This document shows, piece by piece, positions 5,958 to 12,742 of a stretch of DNA of 13,398 nt. The stretch comes from Oscillospiraceae bacterium (GTDB lineage Bacteria; Bacillota; Clostridia; Oscillospirales; Ruminococcaceae): assembly GCA_029068025.1 (NCBI GenBank), contig JAIEDJ010000038.1:1-13398 (forward strand). Reading direction: 5' to 3'. Both the position numbers and the translations under genes were made by a program. The notes below the pieces were generated by a model that did no database searches, was not told the origin of the DNA, and worked only from the letters and a program-made list of their open reading frames with translations. Positions within the stretch are counted from its first letter, which is position 1, and the number at the start of each line of letters is the position of its first letter.

Positions 5958-7289
5958 TTACTTTTTTCTGCCTGTCATTTTATCTCCGCCGGTATCCTCC
6001 TTCTTCTTTTTGAAGAATGAGAATGTCTTTTTCGGCTTGACCGCCTCCGCCTCTTCGGCTTCTTCACCCTCGTAAACGTAATCCTTGGTTATATAGTCAA
6101 CATTTCCGACATATTTGTCGGTATTGCAAGGGAGATTCCGCTTTTTCAGGCGCGATTCCACAAATTCCTTGAACAGCATATAGATGACCGCAAATACGGG
6201 AACTCCAAGCAGCATACCCATAACTCCGAAAAGTCCGCCTCCGAGAAGTATTGAGATCAGTATCCACACCGCAGGAAGTCCCGTCGAATCCCCGAGGATC
6301 AGCGGGCCTATGAAATTCCCGTCAATAGTCTGCATAACCATAACGATAACAAAGAACCACAGCGCCAGCATAGGATTTCCCGAAAGCAGCAGAAGCAGAC
6401 AGCACGGAATACATCCGATGATCGCTCCGACAACGGGTATCAGCTGGAATATAAATAATATCACCGCCATCAGCGGAGCATACGGCATCCGCATTATCAC
6501 GCAGCAAATAAAGATCATCATGGCAATAACCATTGATTCAATGATCTTTCCGATTATGGAGCCTAAAAATTTCTCACTCGATCTGCGGCATATTCCAAGG
6601 AATTTCTGCGCTCTGTCAGCCTTGACAAACGCAAACAGCATTTTTTTGGTCTGACCGACAAACATCTCCTTTTTAGCAAGCAGGTAGACGGAAAGAGTGA
6701 GTCCAAAGAAAATGTTCTTCAGAGCATCAAACGTAGCCCAGATCCCCGACGCTATGTTTCCCGCGAAGTTCAGCAGCTCGCCGGAATACTTGTTCCACAG
6801 ATCGTTAAAAAATTTGTTTAGATCCTTCAGCGGATTATCCAGAAATTCCGCAATATTCGGATGAGCCTCGGATATCTTGTTCAGGTATTGCTGAACGTTG
6901 TCAATATATGTGTTCATATTGGAGAACACTGTTATGATATTTGTAATAAGCTGCGGTATCACCAGTATGATGATAAGCACCAACACCGCCAGAACAATGA
7001 TCATCGTAAGCGTTAATGACAAAACCCTCGCGCGTGACCGAAGTTTCTGATTGTCAGATCCCGACCACTTTTTGAACAGACCGCGCTCGATCTTCATCAT
7101 AAGCGGATTAAGCAGATACGCGCAGAAAATGCCGATGATGATCGGCGTTGCAATAGCCGTGAATCCGCTCAGCTTTTGAGAAACGTCGTCAAATTTCACG
7201 ACCGCCATTATCACCAGCGCACTGAATATCACCGTTCCCGCCGCATACGCCGCTATGGTGAGATATTTTGAATTCCAGTTGATTTTCAT
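5958..7289 (-). CDS. AI-2E family transporter (PF01594-type membrane protein)
   Basis: A 443-residue polytopic membrane protein. Hydrophobic segments lie near residues 8-30, 40-62, 90-118 and 190-210, with a cluster from about 245 to 370. The family signatures are in that C-terminal cluster: QLIPVVGAIIG, then IGPLILGDSTGLPAVWIL and LLGGGLFGVMGMLLGVPV. Between the third and fourth segments is the amphipathic extracytoplasmic region usual for the family. The last 60 residues are a charged cytoplasmic tail with an EGEEAEEAEAV acidic run followed by Lys-rich KKTFSFFKKKKE. Family members have been linked to autoinducer-2 export, Na+/H+ exchange and other roles, so the substrate here is open. The ATG has a GAGAGG site and lies 18 bases after the amidohydrolase stop. 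Confidence 0.93.
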   Translation of the reverse strand: MKINWNSKYLTIAAYAAGTVIFSALVIMAVVKFDDVSQKLSGFTAIATPIIIGIFCAYLLNPLMMKIERGLFKKWSGSDNQKLRSRARVLSLTLTMIIVLAVLVLIIILVIPQLITNIITVFSNMNTYIDNVQQYLNKISEAHPNIAEFLDNPLKDLNKFFNDLWNKYSGELLNFAGNIASGIWATFDALKNIFFGLTLSVYLLAKKEMFVGQTKKMLFAFVKADRAQKFLGICRRSSEKFLGSIIGKIIESMVIAMMIFICCVIMRMPYAPLMAVILFIFQLIPVVGAIIGCIPCCLLLLLSGNPMLALWFFVIVMVMQTIDGNFIGPLILGDSTGLPAVWILISILLGGGLFGVMGMLLGVPVFAVIYMLFKEFVESRLKKRNLPCNTDKYVGNVDYITKDYVYEGEEAEEAEAVKPKKTFSFFKKKKEDTGGDKMTGRKK

Positions 7290-7307
7290 TAAAATAACCT
7301 CTCAGAT

Positions 7308-8096
7308 TTAACTTTCGCCGAGAAGCCTCAGCGCGTTTCCGCTGAGGATCATCTGCTTTTCCCTGTCGGAAAGCGGAAGCTTATCAAAGCGTTCCAGCTC
7401 CTTCGCGGCTCCCCACATCGGATAGTCCGTTCCCCACATAACACGGTCAGCGCCTATCCTTCGTATAAGCTCCGCCGCATGCTCGGGCGACATAGCGTAC
7501 AGTGAGCTTGAACAGTCCGCATAAACGCCGCTGTGTTCAAACAGCTCGACGCCCTTGTCCCACATCGACCAGCCCGCCAGATGAGCGGCGATCACCGTAA
7601 GCCCAGGGAATCTTTTCACCACACGCAGCAGCCGCTCGGGCGAGGAAAAGTCATAACGTTCATCTCCGACATGAAACAGTATCGGAAGCCTTCCCTCCGC
7701 CGCCTCATAGATCGGATACGCGAATTCATCATCAACAAAAAACTGCTGAAAATCGCCGTGTATCTTTATGCCCTTAAGACCGAGTGAAATAATGCGCTCG
7801 GTCTCCCCCGCGATATCGTCAAAATCGGGGTGAAGCGCTCCGAATCCGATCAGCTTGTCGGGATATTTCCTCACACTCTCCGAGATAAAGTCGTTGATAG
7901 CCCTGACCTGTGACGGAACAGTAGCCACGGACTGCACTATAAAGCGATCCACCCCGGCGGCCGTGCCTTCTTCGATCAGTGCGCCGAGCGTACCGTCATA
8001 CCCGATCTTCAGCCCGCCGTAAAACGCGCTTATACCATCAGTCGCCTTCTGAGCGATCTTATCGGGGAAAATATGCGCGTGCGCATCAATAATCAC
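7308..8096 (-). CDS. Amidohydrolase 2 family metal-dependent hydrolase
   Basis: A 262-residue TIM-barrel enzyme of the PF04909 (ACMSD-like) group. Metal-binding candidates are H6 and H8 in DAHAHIF, H142 in LFHVGDE, H172 in IAAHLAGW and D224 in WGTDYPMW; the GIKIHGDF stretch (109-116) is also conserved in the family. These enzymes hydrolyse or decarboxylate small cyclic or carboxylated substrates in the cytoplasm; the substrate here cannot be read from the sequence. The start is a GTG at 8096, the only one that keeps the N-terminal metal motif at the usual position, with GAAGGAAGG just upstream. It is first in an operon with an AI-2E-type membrane protein and an unrecognised protein. The family is firm; the reaction is not. 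Confidence 0.92.
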   Translation of the reverse strand: MIIDAHAHIFPDKIAQKATDGISAFYGGLKIGYDGTLGALIEEGTAAGVDRFIVQSVATVPSQVRAINDFISESVRKYPDKLIGFGALHPDFDDIAGETERIISLGLKGIKIHGDFQQFFVDDEFAYPIYEAAEGRLPILFHVGDERYDFSSPERLLRVVKRFPGLTVIAAHLAGWSMWDKGVELFEHSGVYADCSSSLYAMSPEHAAELIRRIGADRVMWGTDYPMWGAAKELERFDKLPLSDREKQMILSGNALRLLGES

Positions 8097-8137
8097 ACAG
8101 GGATCCTTCCTTCTTTGTAAATTTTTTTCACAATATT

Positions 8138-8166
8138 ATTATATACCAAATATATCTAAATGTCAA
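8138..8166 (-). promoter_or_regulatory. Consensus sigma-A promoter of the amidohydrolase operon
   Basis: On the minus strand TTGACA (8166-8161) and TATAAT (8143-8138) lie exactly 17 bases apart. The -35 box begins only a few bases after the T-run of the queA terminator, so the two transcription units are packed back to front. Confidence 0.88.
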
Positions 8167-8197
8167 GAGAAAAAGACGCGATTTAAAAACCGCGTCT
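8167..8197 (-). terminator. Intrinsic terminator, distal copy (queA transcript)
   Basis: On the minus strand AGACGCG (8197-8191) pairs with CGCGTCT (8180-8174) around a 10-base loop, followed by TTTTCTC. This is a good intrinsic terminator. Its stem-loop is the left member of the 24-bp direct repeat that flanks the 173-bp element. Confidence 0.8.
8174..8197. repeat. 24-bp direct repeat, left copy
   Basis: It matches 8371-8394 at 23 of 24 positions in the same orientation; the loop fixes the orientation because the arms are palindromic. The two copies directly abut the ends of the 173-bp element. Confidence 0.85.
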
Positions 8198-8370
8198 CAG
8201 ACTGTATAAAAACCCCTCTCGGGGAGAGGGGAAGAGAGAATAGCAGGGCTCTGCCCCGCACCCTGCCAAAGGGCGCTGGTCTGTCGGTCAGCCCCTCCGT
8301 CACTTCGTGACACCTCCCCGCCTGGGGAGTCACCTTTGGATTCCCGAAAAAGAACTTTTTCTACAGTCTG
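8198..8370. mobile_element. MITE-like 173-bp element with inverted terminal repeats
   Basis: The ends are CAGACTGTA (8198-8206) and TACAGTCTG (8362-8370), perfect 9-bp inverted repeats that extend to 14 of 15 through an A/T run. The interior has no open reading frame of note but is packed with hairpins: CCCCTCTC/GAGAGGGG (8213-8231), GCAGGG/CCCTGC (8243-8266), GTCAC/GTGAC with loop TTC (8299-8311), CTCCCC/GGGGAG (8314-8329), all within or beside the outer pair CCAAAGG/CCTTTGG (8266-8272 and 8333-8339). It lacks a transposase, so if mobile it would depend on one elsewhere. A structured intergenic repeat of unknown spread is the alternative. Confidence 0.6.
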
Positions 8371-8394
8371 AGACGCGATTTAAAAACCACGTCT
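8371..8394 (-). repeat. 24-bp direct repeat, right copy; queA-proximal terminator hairpin without U-tract
   Basis: It begins 6 bases after the queA stop on the minus strand. It has the same stem-loop as 8174-8197, with one C-to-T change that becomes a G-U pair in RNA. Unlike the distal copy it is followed by CAGACTGTAG rather than a T-run, so it should terminate poorly by itself. Confidence 0.8.
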
Positions 8395-8400
8395 TTAATA

Positions 8401-9411
8401 TTATGTTATGATCATGCAGTCCCCAAACGAAAAGAACCTGTACCGTTCCTCTATCGCGGTCTTGTACGCCGCGAGTGTCTTTTCCCTGCCCAGAAACGCG
8501 CTTACAAGCATTATAAGCGTGCTTTCGGGAAGGTGAAAATTAGTGATCAGCCCGTCAATGCACTTAAATTCATATCCCGGGTAAATAAAAATGCTCGTAT
8601 CATCTGACATCTTCCCCGACTGTGCCGCGCTCTCCAGCGTTCTGCACGATGTCGTCCCAACCGCTATGACGCGTCCGCCGCGCTCTTTGCATGCCTTGAT
8701 CTTGGCGGCGGTCTCCTCGGGGATCGAATAATGCTCCGTGTGCATTTTATGCTGCAAAATATCGTCCTCCTTGACCGGTCGAAACGTTCCAAGCCCGACG
8801 TGCAGAGTAACGAACGCGGTGTCAACCCCCATCGCGCGCGCCTTCTCAAATTCCTTTTCAGTGAAATGCAGCCCTGCGGTTGGAGCCGCCGCCGAACCTG
8901 TTTCACGGCAGTAGATCGTGTTGTATCTATCCTTATCCTTGAGCTTTTCCGTGATATACGGCGGCAGCGGCATCTGACCGATCCTGTCAAGGATATCGTA
9001 GAAATCGCCGCTGTACAAAAATCGCACAAGTCTGTTGCCGCCGTCCAGCGTGTCAAGTATCTCCGCCGACAATCCCTCGGGAAAATCAACAACAGCGCCG
9101 GGCTTGAGCCGCCTTCCGGGACGTACCATGGTCTCCCATTCGTCAATACTGCGGCGCTTGAGCAGAAGCAGCTCGCACAGAACTCCCGTTTCGCACTTTG
9201 TTCCGTAGATACGCGCCGGAAACACCTTGCTGTCGTTCATTACGAGAAGGTCACCGCTTTTGAGGTGATCGCATATATTATAAAAGCGGTCGTGGAATAT
9301 CTCGCCGCTTTTGCGGTCTATTTTCATCAGCCGCGAGCTGTCGCGCGGTTCCACAGGAGTTTGTGCTATAAGCTCCTCGGGAAGGTCATAATAGAAGTCA
9401 CTTTTTAACAT
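8401..9411 (-). CDS. queA: S-adenosylmethionine:tRNA ribosyltransferase-isomerase
   Basis: The 336-residue QueA transfers and isomerises the ribosyl group of SAM onto 7-aminomethyl-7-deazaguanine at position 34 of tRNAs for Asp, Asn, His and Tyr, forming epoxyqueuosine. Family landmarks are LKSDFYYDLPEELIAQTP at the N-terminus, LLVMNDSKVFPARIYG, then AAPTAGLHFT, HVGLGTFRPV, TSCRTLES and the C-terminal TNFHLPESTLIMLVSAFLG. The length is normal and nothing is missing. The ATG at 9411 has a CGGAG site. It is transcribed alone from a consensus promoter, divergent from the lysine operon. None of the usual partners (tgt, queG, ruvB) is in the window. Confidence 0.97.
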   Translation of the reverse strand: MLKSDFYYDLPEELIAQTPVEPRDSSRLMKIDRKSGEIFHDRFYNICDHLKSGDLLVMNDSKVFPARIYGTKCETGVLCELLLLKRRSIDEWETMVRPGRRLKPGAVVDFPEGLSAEILDTLDGGNRLVRFLYSGDFYDILDRIGQMPLPPYITEKLKDKDRYNTIYCRETGSAAAPTAGLHFTEKEFEKARAMGVDTAFVTLHVGLGTFRPVKEDDILQHKMHTEHYSIPEETAAKIKACKERGGRVIAVGTTSCRTLESAAQSGKMSDDTSIFIYPGYEFKCIDGLITNFHLPESTLIMLVSAFLGREKTLAAYKTAIEERYRFFSFGDCMIIT

Positions 9412-9444
9412 TTTGATCTCCGAATTCGTTATTTCCGATATTTT

Positions 9445-9473
9445 ATTATATCATATTATCTGCTGTTTGTCAA
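9445..9473 (-). promoter_or_regulatory. Consensus sigma-A promoter of queA
   Basis: On the minus strand TTGACA (9473-9468) and TATAAT (9450-9445) are separated by 17 bases. The leader to the QueA start is only about 30 nt, too short for a riboswitch aptamer. Confidence 0.85.
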
Positions 9474-9548
9474 TTACAGAAAAGTAAAAATGTACAAAAG
9501 AAATTACCCATATCCGTTTATTTTCTCCGAAAAAAAATACTAAACATA

Positions 9549-9577
9549 TTGACAAAGGATAAATAACGTGATACAAT
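9549..9577 (+). promoter_or_regulatory. Sigma-A promoter of the lysine operon
   Basis: TTGACA (9549-9554) and TACAAT (9572-9577) are 17 bases apart. The predicted start near 9584 lies just before the first helix of the lysine riboswitch. It is divergent from the queA promoter, with about 75 AT-rich bases between the -35 boxes. Confidence 0.85.
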
Positions 9578-9587
9578 ATAATAGATA

Positions 9588-9760
9588 TTTGATAGAGGTG
9601 CGGGATTGATCAGTAACGCGGCATACAAAGAGCTTTTCGGAGAGCGCGGCGTGAAAGGCAATTTCGCCGAGGAGTGCACGTTCCGAAGCGTGTATTATCC
9701 GGTTGTGCGTTCAACAGGCGTACAACTGTCATCGGCTTTGCTTGATGGAGTGCTATCGCA
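9588..9760 (+). ncRNA. Lysine riboswitch (L box) aptamer
   Basis: The segment has the ordered L-box landmarks: GATAGAGGTGCG (9591-9602), the AGTA loop-E element (9612-9615), GTGAAAGGC and GCCGAGG (9666-9672), and the closing GGAGTGCTATC (9747-9757). The P1 helix is GATAG (9591-9595) with CTATC (9753-9757), extendable by TTT/AAA. Helix P5 is closed by CATC (9730-9733) and GATG (9744-9747). Lysine binding stabilises P1 and favours the terminator downstream, so the asd-dapA-dapB operon is switched off when lysine is plentiful. The match to the known class and the downstream genes agree. Confidence 0.93.
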
Positions 9761-9787
9761 AAATAAAATTTGCAGCATTAAAAGCAG

Positions 9788-9818
9788 ATCCGATGATATC
9801 TTTCATCGGATTTTTTAT
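9788..9818 (+). terminator. Riboswitch-controlled intrinsic terminator
   Basis: ATCCGATGA (9788-9796) pairs perfectly with TCATCGGAT (9803-9811) around a 6-base loop, followed by TTTTT. It lies between the lysine aptamer and the asd start. Its 5' arm can instead pair with TCATCGG at 9729-9735 inside aptamer helix P5, giving an antiterminator. Confidence 0.9.
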
Positions 9819-9848
9819 TAAAAATTAATATGCAAAGGATGGAGATCT

Positions 9849-10931
9849 ATGAAACAACAGTACAATGTCGGAATAATCGGCGCAACGGGAATGGTAGGAC
9901 AGCGTTTCGCAACCCTGCTGGAAAATCATCCGTGGTTCAAGGTAGTCGCGCTTGCGGCTTCCCCGCGTTCTGCGGGCAAGACCTACAAGGAAGCAGTCGG
10001 CAGCCGTTGGTGTATGGACACCCCCATGCCCAAAAATATGGAGAACCTTGTGATCATGGACGCGACCGCGGATGTTGAAAAGATCGCGGGTATGGTGGAT
10101 TTCGTGTTCTGCGCGGTTGATATGAAGAAGGACGAGATCAAGGCTCTCGAGGAGCGTTACGCAAAGGCTGAGTGCCCCGTTATGTCCAATAACTCCGCTC
10201 ACCGCTTCACTCCCGACGTTCCGATGATCATCCCGGAAGTAAACTCCGACCACGCGGCGATCATCGACGCACAGAAGAAGCGTCTTGGCACCAAGCGCGG
10301 ATTTATTTCCGTTAAATCCAACTGCTCTATCCAGAGCTATGTTCCGGCACTTTCGCCGCTCAGAAAGTTCGGTATCACCGAGATCCTTGCCTGCACATAT
10401 CAGGCGATCTCCGGTGCCGGTAAGACCTTCGAGACCTGGCCCGAAATGGTCGACAACCTTATTCCCTACATCGGCGGCGAGGAAGAAAAGTCCGAGCAGG
10501 AGCCGCTCAAGGTATGGGGTCACATCGAGGGCGATCAGATCGTAAAGTGCGAAAAGCCGAGCATTACTACTCAATGCCTGCGCGTTCCCGTATCCAACGG
10601 TCACTTCGCGGCTGTATTCGTAAGATTCGAGAACAAGCCCTCCATTGAAGAGATCAAGAAGATCTGGGCTGAGTATTCCGCAAAGCCTCAGGAGCTCAAG
10701 CTCCCCTCCGCACCGAAGCAGTTCCTCAACTACTTTGAAGAGGATAATATGCCCCAGGCAAAGCTTCACCGCAATCTCGAGGGCGGTATGGCGGTATCCA
10801 TCGGCAGACTTCGCCCCGACACACAGTTCGACTACAAGTTCGTATGTCTCTCACACAACACCCTTCGCGGCGCGGTAGGCGGCGCGGTAGAGATGGCGGA
10901 GCTGCTCGCGGCAATGGACTACCTTGACTGA
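9849..10931 (+). CDS. asd: Aspartate-semialdehyde dehydrogenase (archaeal/fungal-type)
   Basis: A 360-residue enzyme that reduces aspartyl phosphate to aspartate semialdehyde with NADPH, the second step of the lysine/threonine/methionine branch. The nucleotide-binding GIIGATGMVGQRF is at 8-20. The catalytic cysteine is C159 in KSNCSIQS and the catalytic histidine H252 is in VSNGHFAAV. The SNCS context and the 360-residue length place it with the archaeal/fungal-type enzymes rather than the 330-residue Gram-positive form. The ATG at 9849 has a GGAG site. It is the first gene after the lysine riboswitch terminator. Long open frames on the opposite strand are shadows of its codon use. Confidence 0.95.
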   Translation: MKQQYNVGIIGATGMVGQRFATLLENHPWFKVVALAASPRSAGKTYKEAVGSRWCMDTPMPKNMENLVIMDATADVEKIAGMVDFVFCAVDMKKDEIKALEERYAKAECPVMSNNSAHRFTPDVPMIIPEVNSDHAAIIDAQKKRLGTKRGFISVKSNCSIQSYVPALSPLRKFGITEILACTYQAISGAGKTFETWPEMVDNLIPYIGGEEEKSEQEPLKVWGHIEGDQIVKCEKPSITTQCLRVPVSNGHFAAVFVRFENKPSIEEIKKIWAEYSAKPQELKLPSAPKQFLNYFEEDNMPQAKLHRNLEGGMAVSIGRLRPDTQFDYKFVCLSHNTLRGAVGGAVEMAELLAAMDYLD

Positions 10932-10943
10932 TTTTTTTATTTA

Positions 10944-10985
10944 AAACGCTCGGCGGAGGTAAAATTCTGCTCCCCGCCGGCGTTT
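10944..10985 (+). promoter_or_regulatory. Intercistronic hairpin between asd and dapA
   Basis: AAACGC (10944-10949) pairs with GCGTTT (10980-10985), continuing with CGGCGG/CCGCCG and AG/CT around an 11-base loop with a small bulge. No T-run follows, so it is more likely a processing or stability element than a terminator. Confidence 0.55.
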
Positions 10986-11002
10986 GCGAAAGGATATTTC
11001 GT

Positions 11003-11896
11003 ATGAGCAAAACGATTTTTACAGGCTGCGCCACGGCGATCGCCACTCCGATGAACGCCGACGGCAGCATTAATTACGACGAGTTCGGCAAGCTGATCGA
11101 TTTCCAGATAGACAACAAGATCGACGGTATCGTCATCTGCGGCACCACAGGCGAATCAGCCACCATGACCGACGAGGAACACATTGAGGTCATCCGCTAC
11201 GGTATCAAGCGCGTTGCGGGACGCGTTCCCGTTATCGCTGGCGCAGGCAGCAACGACACCGCCTACGCCGTAGACCTTTCCAAGGAAGCCGAGAAAGCGG
11301 GCGCGGACGCACTGCTCCACGTCACACCGTACTACAACAAAGCGTCTCAGCGCGGTCTGGTAAAGCACTTCACCGCAATCGCTGACGCTGTAAATATCCC
11401 GATCATGCTGTATAACGTTCCGTCCAGAACGGGCGTGAATATCGCGGTGGATACCTATAAAGAGCTTTCCAAGCACCCTAACATCACCGCCGTAAAGGAA
11501 GCGTCGGGAAATATGGACACCGTAATGCAGCTTTCCGCGTACACCGACCTTGATATCTACTCCGGCAACGACGACGAGGCGCTGTGCTGTCTCGCGCTCG
11601 GCGGCAAGGGACTTGTTTCCGTAACATCAAATGTCGCTCCAAAGGAGAAGCACGACGAGATCATGCTGTTCCTTGAAGGCAAGCACGACGAGGCGCTGGA
11701 GATCCAGAAGAAGCTCCTTGCGCTTGACAAAGCGATGTTTATGGACGTAAACCCGATCCCCGTAAAGGAAGCGCTCAATATCATGGGCTTCAAGGCGGGC
11801 GAGTGCCGTCTGCCGCTCTGCTCCATGACGGACGAAATGATCGCAAAGCTCAGAGCCGTTATGGAACCGCTGGGCCTAGTAAACAAGATCAATTAA
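11003..11896 (+). CDS. dapA: 4-hydroxy-tetrahydrodipicolinate synthase
   Basis: A 297-residue TIM-barrel aldolase that condenses pyruvate with aspartate semialdehyde, the committed step to diaminopimelate and lysine. Active-site residues are all present: T48 and T49 in GTTGES, Y111 in TPYYNK, Y137 in LYNVPSRTG with R142, and the Schiff-base lysine K165 in AVKEASG. Length and spacing match the E. coli enzyme with an offset of four. The ATG has an AAAGGA site. It lies 71 bases after asd and 53 before dapB, under the same riboswitch. Confidence 0.97.
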   Translation: MSKTIFTGCATAIATPMNADGSINYDEFGKLIDFQIDNKIDGIVICGTTGESATMTDEEHIEVIRYGIKRVAGRVPVIAGAGSNDTAYAVDLSKEAEKAGADALLHVTPYYNKASQRGLVKHFTAIADAVNIPIMLYNVPSRTGVNIAVDTYKELSKHPNITAVKEASGNMDTVMQLSAYTDLDIYSGNDDEALCCLALGGKGLVSVTSNVAPKEKHDEIMLFLEGKHDEALEIQKKLLALDKAMFMDVNPIPVKEALNIMGFKAGECRLPLCSMTDEMIAKLRAVMEPLGLVNKIN

Positions 11897-11905
11897 AATT
11901 TAAGG

Positions 11906-11935
11906 GCGGTGCGGCTGACCGTACCGCTCATTTTT
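11906..11935 (+). terminator. Intercistronic terminator-like hairpin between dapA and dapB
   Basis: GCGGTGCGG (11906-11914) pairs with CCGTACCGC (11919-11927), with one G-U, around the tetraloop CTGA. TCATTTTT follows after the stem. The T-run is offset and short, so it may be a weak terminator giving partial read-through to dapB, or an mRNA stabiliser for dapA. Confidence 0.5.
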
Positions 11936-11949
11936 GGAAGGAAATAAAA

Positions 11950-12708
11950 ATGACAAAAATTGCTGTAACAGGCGCATGCGGACGTATGGGACGCGTTATA
12001 ACAGGACTTTGCGGCGAACGCGCGGATTGCGAGGTAATTGCCGGGATCGATAAGTTCGGCGAAAAATACGGCGAATTTCCGATCTGCAAAAGCGTTTTCG
12101 ACATTCCGGAAAAGCCCGATGTAATCATAGACTTTTCGCATCCGTCAATGCTGCCCGACCTGCTTTCCTATTGCAAGATGAACAACGTTCCCTTGGTGAT
12201 AGGCACGACAGGATATTCGGACGATGAAAAATCTCAGATCACCGCCGCGTCCGAGCAGATACCCGTGTTTTTCACGTTTAATATGTCGCTCGGTATCAAT
12301 CTTCTCGCTGAGCTTGCCAAAAAAGCGGCGCAGATACTCGGCGGACAGTTCGATATAGAGATCGTCGAGAAACACCATAATCAGAAAAAGGACGCTCCCT
12401 CCGGCACGGCGATAATGCTTGCCGAAGCGATCAATGAGGAGCTTGACAACCGCTATCATTACGTTTACGACCGCCATTCCGTGCGCAAGCCGCGCGATAA
12501 GGACGAGATCGGAATGCACTCGGTGCGCGGCGGTACGATAGTCGGCGAGCATGAGATCATTTTCGCGGGTCACGACGAGGTGATCACACTGTCGCACTCG
12601 GCACAGTCGCGCGAGGTGTTCGCGGTCGGCGCGGTGAACGCCGCCGTTTTCCTCAGCGGAAAGCCCGCAGGCTTGTACGCCATGAGCGATCTTATTAAAG
12701 AACAATAA
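11950..12708 (+). CDS. dapB: 4-hydroxy-tetrahydrodipicolinate reductase
   Basis: A 252-residue enzyme that reduces the DapA product with NAD(P)H to tetrahydrodipicolinate. The nucleotide-binding GACGRMGR is at 8-15 and GTTG at 85-88. The catalytic motif is EKHHNQKKDAPSGTA at 140-154, with H142 and K146 corresponding to H159 and K163 of E. coli. The C-terminal HDEVITLSHSAQSREVFAVGA is typical. I start it at the ATG at 11950, with AAGGA 7 bases before it. A longer in-frame start at 11803 would overlap the end of dapA by about 90 bases and add residues foreign to the family. It is third in the riboswitch-controlled operon. Confidence 0.96.
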   Translation: MTKIAVTGACGRMGRVITGLCGERADCEVIAGIDKFGEKYGEFPICKSVFDIPEKPDVIIDFSHPSMLPDLLSYCKMNNVPLVIGTTGYSDDEKSQITAASEQIPVFFTFNMSLGINLLAELAKKAAQILGGQFDIEIVEKHHNQKKDAPSGTAIMLAEAINEELDNRYHYVYDRHSVRKPRDKDEIGMHSVRGGTIVGEHEIIFAGHDEVITLSHSAQSREVFAVGAVNAAVFLSGKPAGLYAMSDLIKEQ

Positions 12709-12742
12709 TAAGATCATACAGTGATCCAAAAGGAGTATACAC

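Noticed and set aside
8174..8394. A short CRISPR array
   Set aside because: There are only two repeat copies, separated by a 173-bp structured element with inverted ends, and no cas genes.
9606..9821. A 71-residue open frame in the asd leader
   Set aside because: The region is explained base by base as a lysine riboswitch aptamer and terminator; there is no ribosome binding site.
9584..9848. A T-box leader before asd
   Set aside because: The conserved T-box sequence AGGGTGGNACCGCG is absent, and the L-box landmarks are present in order.
9825..10769. A 314-residue minus-strand open frame over asd
   Set aside because: It lies antisense to asd, whose catalytic residues are intact, and I see no promoter or ribosome binding site for it.
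11803..11949. Longer start for dapB overlapping dapA
   Set aside because: The added residues do not belong to the DapB family, and the ATG at 11950 has a proper ribosome binding site.
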